Origin: an uncultured Oscillospiraceae bacterium
GTDB taxonomy: Bacteria; Bacillota; Clostridia; Oscillospirales; Oscillospiraceae
Direction of reading: 5' to 3'
Length of the DNA stretch: 44,884 nucleotides
Assembly (NCBI GenBank): GCA_934569225.1
Contig: CAKTKC010000023.1
Location: 1 to 44,884 of the forward strand
Notes under the pieces: model-generated
Seen by the model: only the letters and a program-made list of their open reading frames with translations
Told to the model about the DNA's origin: nothing
The model's database searches: none
In this document: positions 41,752-44,884 of the stretch, one piece after another
How the letters are laid out: each line of letters begins with the position of its first letter
How positions within the stretch are numbered: the first letter of the stretch is position 1
Translations under genes and position numbers: made by a program

Positions 41752-41803
41752 GCTGGCAGAATTCTTTGGAGCCAAATCCAAACGTTCTTATCAGGAGGCG
41801 ATA

Positions 41804-43162
41804 TCAGCCATCCACGATCTCAGGCTCCGCGTTTTCGGCAAGGCGAATCCAGTTCAGAAGCTTTTTGCGCAGTTCCTGCTTGACCTGAGTGTATGCGGGA
41901 TCGTCAATCAGATTGTTCAGCTCATAGGGGTCTTTTTTCAGGTCGTAGAAGAAATCGTCCGCGTAGAGGTCTGCCGCGGGCTGGGCGCCGCCGTTGATAC
42001 CGGGAGCGTAGACGGAGTAGGCATAATCGGCCGTGCGGATGGCACGCCCTACCCGGCTCTCGGAGATCTGGGCAAAGACCTCGTTGGGGCGGTCGGGGTT
42101 GGTTTTGTGCAGGACGTCGGCAAAGTCTTCGCCGATCATTTTGTCGCCCACGTCCACACCGGCGATACCCAGAATGGTCTTTGGCAGTCCGGCGGTGCTG
42201 ATCAGGTCTGTCACCACACCGCCGCCGGTAAATCCGCCGCCGGTCACCACCAGCGGAACCCGCAGGCAGGCGTCGTGCATGGAGCGCTTGTAGTCGTCAT
42301 AGCCGTTGAGATGGGCGTCCTGATTGCGGGTCATGAAATGGCTGCCATGATCGGCAAGGTAAATGATGACCGTATCCTCATAGATGCCCATTTCCTTCAG
42401 CTTGTTCACCAGCCGTCCCAGATTCTTGTCCAGAGACGCGCACTGACCCAGATAATCCGGGTATTCTTCCCTGTGATTGCCGCCCAGCACCTCCAGATCC
42501 TTGGGAGAGGTGAAGTTCGCGTACTTTTCTTTGGAGCCAATGGGGCCTTCATAATGGTGGTGGTCGTTCTGATGGTGGGGTTCAATATGGGAGACGGTCA
42601 TGAAGAAGGGCTTCTCCCCCTTGTACTGCTCCAGAAATTCCAGCGCAAAGTCCGTAATGCAGTCTACACGGTAGCCGGTGAAGTCAATGCGGTTGTTATT
42701 CTCGTCAAACACGAAGCCGTCGTAGCCGTGGCTGGTGAATTCCAGAACGTCACTGGTGCGCCAGAAGCCGGTGTAGCCGCCCCGCAGCTCCCGGGGGATG
42801 GCGGTGACGGTATGGTCGATGGTGGGCTTCTGTTCCAGCTCGCCGTCGGAGGCCAGGTGCCACTTGCCCACGTAGGCCGTTTCGTAACCGGCCTCCTCCA
42901 TATATGCCCCCAGAGGCTTTACGTTGGCCGGGAGCATGATATTATTGCGGAAGCAGCCGATATCCGTCGCCCACTTGCCCGTCTGGAACATGGCGCGGCA
43001 GGGGCCGCAGACAGGCTGAGGGGTGAACGCAAGATCAAACCGGGTGCCTTCCGCAGCCAGCTGATCCAGAACGGGCGTAATGGGAAGCTCCTGACCGTAG
43101 CAGCCGCAGGTATCCGCCCGCTGCTGGTCGGTAAAGTACAGCAGAATGTTCTTCTTTTTCAT
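41804..43162 (-). CDS. Sulfatase, cysteine-type (formylglycine-dependent)
   Basis: The 452-residue type I sulfatase has NILLYFTDQQRADTCGCYGQ at the metal site and the modification motif C52-G-P-C-R56 in PQPVCGPCRAMFQTGKW. Downstream are YVGKWHL and YLADHGSHF, the usual metal and sulfate contacts. A cysteine-type motif needs a radical-SAM maturase (anSME) in anaerobes; none is encoded here. No signal peptide is visible, so it acts in the cytoplasm on imported sulfated compounds (inference). AAGGAG precedes the ATG at 43162. It follows a sugar-binding protein gene on the same strand, suggesting joint use on a sulfated sugar. Confidence 0.92.
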   Translation of the reverse strand: MKKKNILLYFTDQQRADTCGCYGQELPITPVLDQLAAEGTRFDLAFTPQPVCGPCRAMFQTGKWATDIGCFRNNIMLPANVKPLGAYMEEAGYETAYVGKWHLASDGELEQKPTIDHTVTAIPRELRGGYTGFWRTSDVLEFTSHGYDGFVFDENNNRIDFTGYRVDCITDFALEFLEQYKGEKPFFMTVSHIEPHHQNDHHHYEGPIGSKEKYANFTSPKDLEVLGGNHREEYPDYLGQCASLDKNLGRLVNKLKEMGIYEDTVIIYLADHGSHFMTRNQDAHLNGYDDYKRSMHDACLRVPLVVTGGGFTGGGVVTDLISTAGLPKTILGIAGVDVGDKMIGEDFADVLHKTNPDRPNEVFAQISESRVGRAIRTADYAYSVYAPGINGGAQPAADLYADDFFYDLKKDPYELNNLIDDPAYTQVKQELRKKLLNWIRLAENAEPEIVDG

Positions 43163-43222
43163 ATCATTTCTCCTTTTTCGGTGGATATGGAAACCGCTTT
43201 TCACCGCAGCCGGCGTGCGGCT

Positions 43223-43268
43223 GCCCTGAAAAACGGTTCAGGGCAACCGGGTAACCCCGATTGCCCTT
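43223..43268 (-). promoter_or_regulatory. Two overlapping, mutually exclusive hairpins between the binding protein and sulfatase genes
   Basis: Reading on the minus strand, the stem 43267-43255 with 43250-43240 (AGGGCAA...TTGCCCT) is followed by a short T run. It shares its second arm with another stem (43244-43237 with 43230-43223, GCCCTGAA type). Only one can form at a time. The layout resembles attenuation or partial termination within an operon, but chance cannot be excluded. Confidence 0.4.
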
Positions 43269-43296
43269 TCCCGTTAAATTTGATTTTGATTACCGA

Positions 43297-44361
43297 TTAC
43301 AGGACGTGATCCTTGTAGTTGGTGGGATCGACCATGACGGCGGGAGTGGCATACTCCTTGGGGATCTCGGTGCCGTTGACCAGGTGCTCGACTACGGCAA
43401 CGATGGCTTCCTTACCGACGACCTTGCCGGAGAAGTAAGCGGCGGAACGGATGACGGCGTAGTTGCCCTCTTCCCAGTGACCGGTGGTCTCATCGCAGCC
43501 CAGAGTCACGACGCAGGAGGTGTCAGCCAGACCGGCGTTCTCAATGGCGGAAGCGACGCCCAGAGCACCCTGCTCGGAAGCGACCATAACCAGCCAGGAC
43601 TTGATTTCGGGATGACCGGCAATCATGGCGGAAGCGCCGTTGTAGGAGTCTTCCATGGTGGTCACGTAGTCAACCTCGTAGGTGCGGTTGTCGAAAACGC
43701 CGTTCAGCTTATCGGCCATAGCCTGCTTTTCACCCTCGGTACGGGGGACGCAGGAGGAGGTGGTGTTCATGGTCATGTACAGAACGCCAACGGTCTCGTC
43801 TTCGGTCAGGTTGTTCTTGGTGGCGTAGTCAGCCATCCACTCACCGGCGGCGTAGCCGATGTTGTAGGCGTCAATGCCGAACCAGGGAGCCAGCTTGTTG
43901 TTGTCGCCGTCCTTCAGAGGATCGTCGCAGGCAACGATGACGACACCGGCAGCCTCACACTTGGCGACAACGGCCTCGGACATGGTCTGGTCGGGGATGC
44001 AGGTAACGATGGCATCGGCATTGTCCGCGATGGCGGTGTCGATCTGAGTCATGTACTTTTCTGCGTCACCGTCGCAGTTCAGGAAGTGCCAGGTGACATC
44101 GATGCCGTACTCGGCGCCCTTGTCGTTCAGAGCCTTCTCGATGGAAGCGGCTTCGTTGACGAAGTAGGGGGACTCGGACTTGTAGATGCCGTAAATGTTC
44201 AGAGAAGTGGGGGCAGCAGGTGCTTCCTCGACGGGAGCCTTGGTCTCGACGGGAGCGGCGGCCTCAGTGGCCTTGGTTTCGGGGGTGGCTTCCTTTGCAC
44301 CGCAGGCAGCCAGAGACAGAACCATCACCAGAGCCAGGAGCAGGGCGGTCAGCTTTTTCAT
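43297..44361 (-). CDS. Sugar ABC transporter substrate-binding lipoprotein (RbsB/AraF-like)
   Basis: The 354-residue protein has a lipoprotein signal (MKKLTALLLALVMVLSLAAC, cysteine at 20) and an Ala/Glu/Thr-rich linker. A type I periplasmic-binding fold follows: IYGIYKSESPYFVNEA, IVTCIPDQTMSEAVVAKCE, VVIVACDDPL, GHPEIKSWLVMVASEQGALG and VVTLGCDETTGHW. Several segments recall the L-arabinose-binding protein, so a pentose or related sugar is possible; the ligand is not certain. The gene lies between the permease gene (upstream on this strand) and the sulfatase gene. Confidence 0.9.
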   Translation of the reverse strand: MKKLTALLLALVMVLSLAACGAKEATPETKATEAAAPVETKAPVEEAPAAPTSLNIYGIYKSESPYFVNEAASIEKALNDKGAEYGIDVTWHFLNCDGDAEKYMTQIDTAIADNADAIVTCIPDQTMSEAVVAKCEAAGVVIVACDDPLKDGDNNKLAPWFGIDAYNIGYAAGEWMADYATKNNLTEDETVGVLYMTMNTTSSCVPRTEGEKQAMADKLNGVFDNRTYEVDYVTTMEDSYNGASAMIAGHPEIKSWLVMVASEQGALGVASAIENAGLADTSCVVTLGCDETTGHWEEGNYAVIRSAAYFSGKVVGKEAIVAVVEHLVNGTEIPKEYATPAVMVDPTNYKDHVL

Positions 44362-44440
44362 TGTGTTTCCTCCATTTTTTGAATTTTTATGTTTTTCAGC
44401 AACAGCTGCAAACATCACAGAATTACGGATTTTCGCAGAA

Positions 44441-44884
44441 TTACAGATTCTTCATGCTGTCAGCCAGCAGCTTCTTCTGACGGTTTCTCTGACGGTAGAA
44501 GTCAATGGCCAGAGAGCCGAACAGCAGCGCCGCACGGGCGACATACTGCCAGTACTGGGATACGCCTGCCATGTTCAGGCCGGAGTTGAACGCCTGAACC
44601 AGGATCACGCCCAGCGCCACGCTGGGGATGGAGCCGACGCCGCCCACCATGGATACACCGGCCAAGTTGCAGGCGGTGATGGCGTCAAAGTGCAGGTTGG
44701 GGCTGGCGGCGGGCTGACCGGAGAACATCCGGGAAGCCAGAATAATACCGGCCATGGCCGCGAATACAGAAGTCATCACATAGCAGACAATTTTGATCCG
44801 GTTGGAGTTGATGCCTGCCAGCCGGGCAGCCTCCGCATTGCCGCCGATGGCAAAAATGCTGCGGCCGAACTTGGTGCTGGACAG
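44441..44884 (-). CDS. Sugar ABC transporter permease (RbsC/AraH-like), N-terminus outside window
   Basis: The last 147 codons are visible. The frame is open to the right edge with LSSTKFGRSIFAIGGNAEAA, then RLAGINSNRIKIVCYV, the typical cytoplasmic coupling region of BPD_transp_2 permeases. Transmembrane segments follow, including ITACNLAGVSMVGGVGSIPS and LGVILVQAFNSGLNMAG. It ends in a basic tail (RQRNRQKKLLADSMKNL). Together with the downstream binding lipoprotein it forms a ribose/arabinose-type importer; the ATPase must lie beyond the window. Confidence 0.92.
   Translation of the reverse strand: MSSTKFGRSIFAIGGNAEAARLAGINSNRIKIVCYVMTSVFAAMAGIILASRMFSGQPAASPNLHFDAITACNLAGVSMVGGVGSIPSVALGVILVQAFNSGLNMAGVSQYWQYVARAALLFGSLAIDFYRQRNRQKKLLADSMKNL

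Noticed and set aside
1..44884. CRISPR array, rRNA operon, insertion sequence with intact transposase, or replication origin
   Set aside because: No regularly spaced direct repeats, rRNA segments, transposase genes or DnaA-box clusters were seen on reading both strands.

Overview
The window looks like chromosomal DNA from an anaerobic, spore-forming Clostridia member with GC-rich coding sequence, most like gut Oscillospiraceae (inference). Reasons: a SpoIIID gene with a sigma-E-like promoter, an unmodified-cysteine sulfatase motif (C-x-P-x-R), Gram-positive lipoprotein genes, AGGAGG ribosome binding sites, and short palindromic repeats of the kind common in that family. No rRNA or CRISPR array was seen. 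Two tRNA genes are present: tRNA-Tyr (cut by the left edge) and tRNA-Leu(GAG).

Left part (1-12.7 kb). After tRNA-Tyr and its terminator come a flavoprotein oxidoreductase and a D-amino-acid-type aminotransferase. They sit behind a promoter and a purine-riboswitch-like aptamer. Next is a long same-strand block: an oligopeptide binding lipoprotein, two permeases and two ATPases, then an LD-carboxypeptidase, a cytoplasmic penicillin-recognising-type serine hydrolase, an SH3-NlpC/P60 peptidase and a DppA D-aminopeptidase. This matches the logic of the Bacillus dpp-ykf operon: import of murein peptides and their complete breakdown in the cytoplasm. The terminator after dppA seems to have been split by a small palindromic repeat element.

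Middle (13-27 kb). An M42 aminopeptidase, an FMN-dependent alpha-hydroxy acid oxidase with four N-terminal cysteines, a CDF metal transporter, a MATE exporter, and a YtrA/GntR regulator with an ABC exporter pair follow. Then comes a serine-synthesis operon (ApgM-type phosphomutase, SerC, SerA). A convergent AI-2E family membrane protein, SpoIIID, and an ECF sigma factor with its membrane-bound DUF4179-type partner complete this part.

Right part (27-37 kb). A small membrane protein of unknown role is followed by an MBL-fold protein, a CdaR-type regulator, a GntP permease and a glycerate 2-kinase, probably a glycerate/sugar-acid module. RlmH follows, with a 33-residue protein gene on the opposite strand just upstream. 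Then come a PadR-DUF1700-DUF4097 envelope module with a palindromic operator over its promoter, RsmE, and tRNA-Leu.

Far right (37.2-44.9 kb). Directly after tRNA-Leu lies a scrapyard of gene pieces abutting without spacers: the C-terminal half of a TnpX-like large serine recombinase, an internal piece of a phage-type structural protein, and a fused, internally deleted histidine kinase/response regulator. Then come an intact lipoprotein and, on the minus strand, a sugar ABC system (permease partial at the right edge, binding lipoprotein) followed by a sulfatase. The most interesting items are the extended murein-peptide operon, the repeat-split terminator, the aptamer with a nearly absent P1 stem, the serB-less serine operon, and the mosaic at 37.3-39.9 kb.
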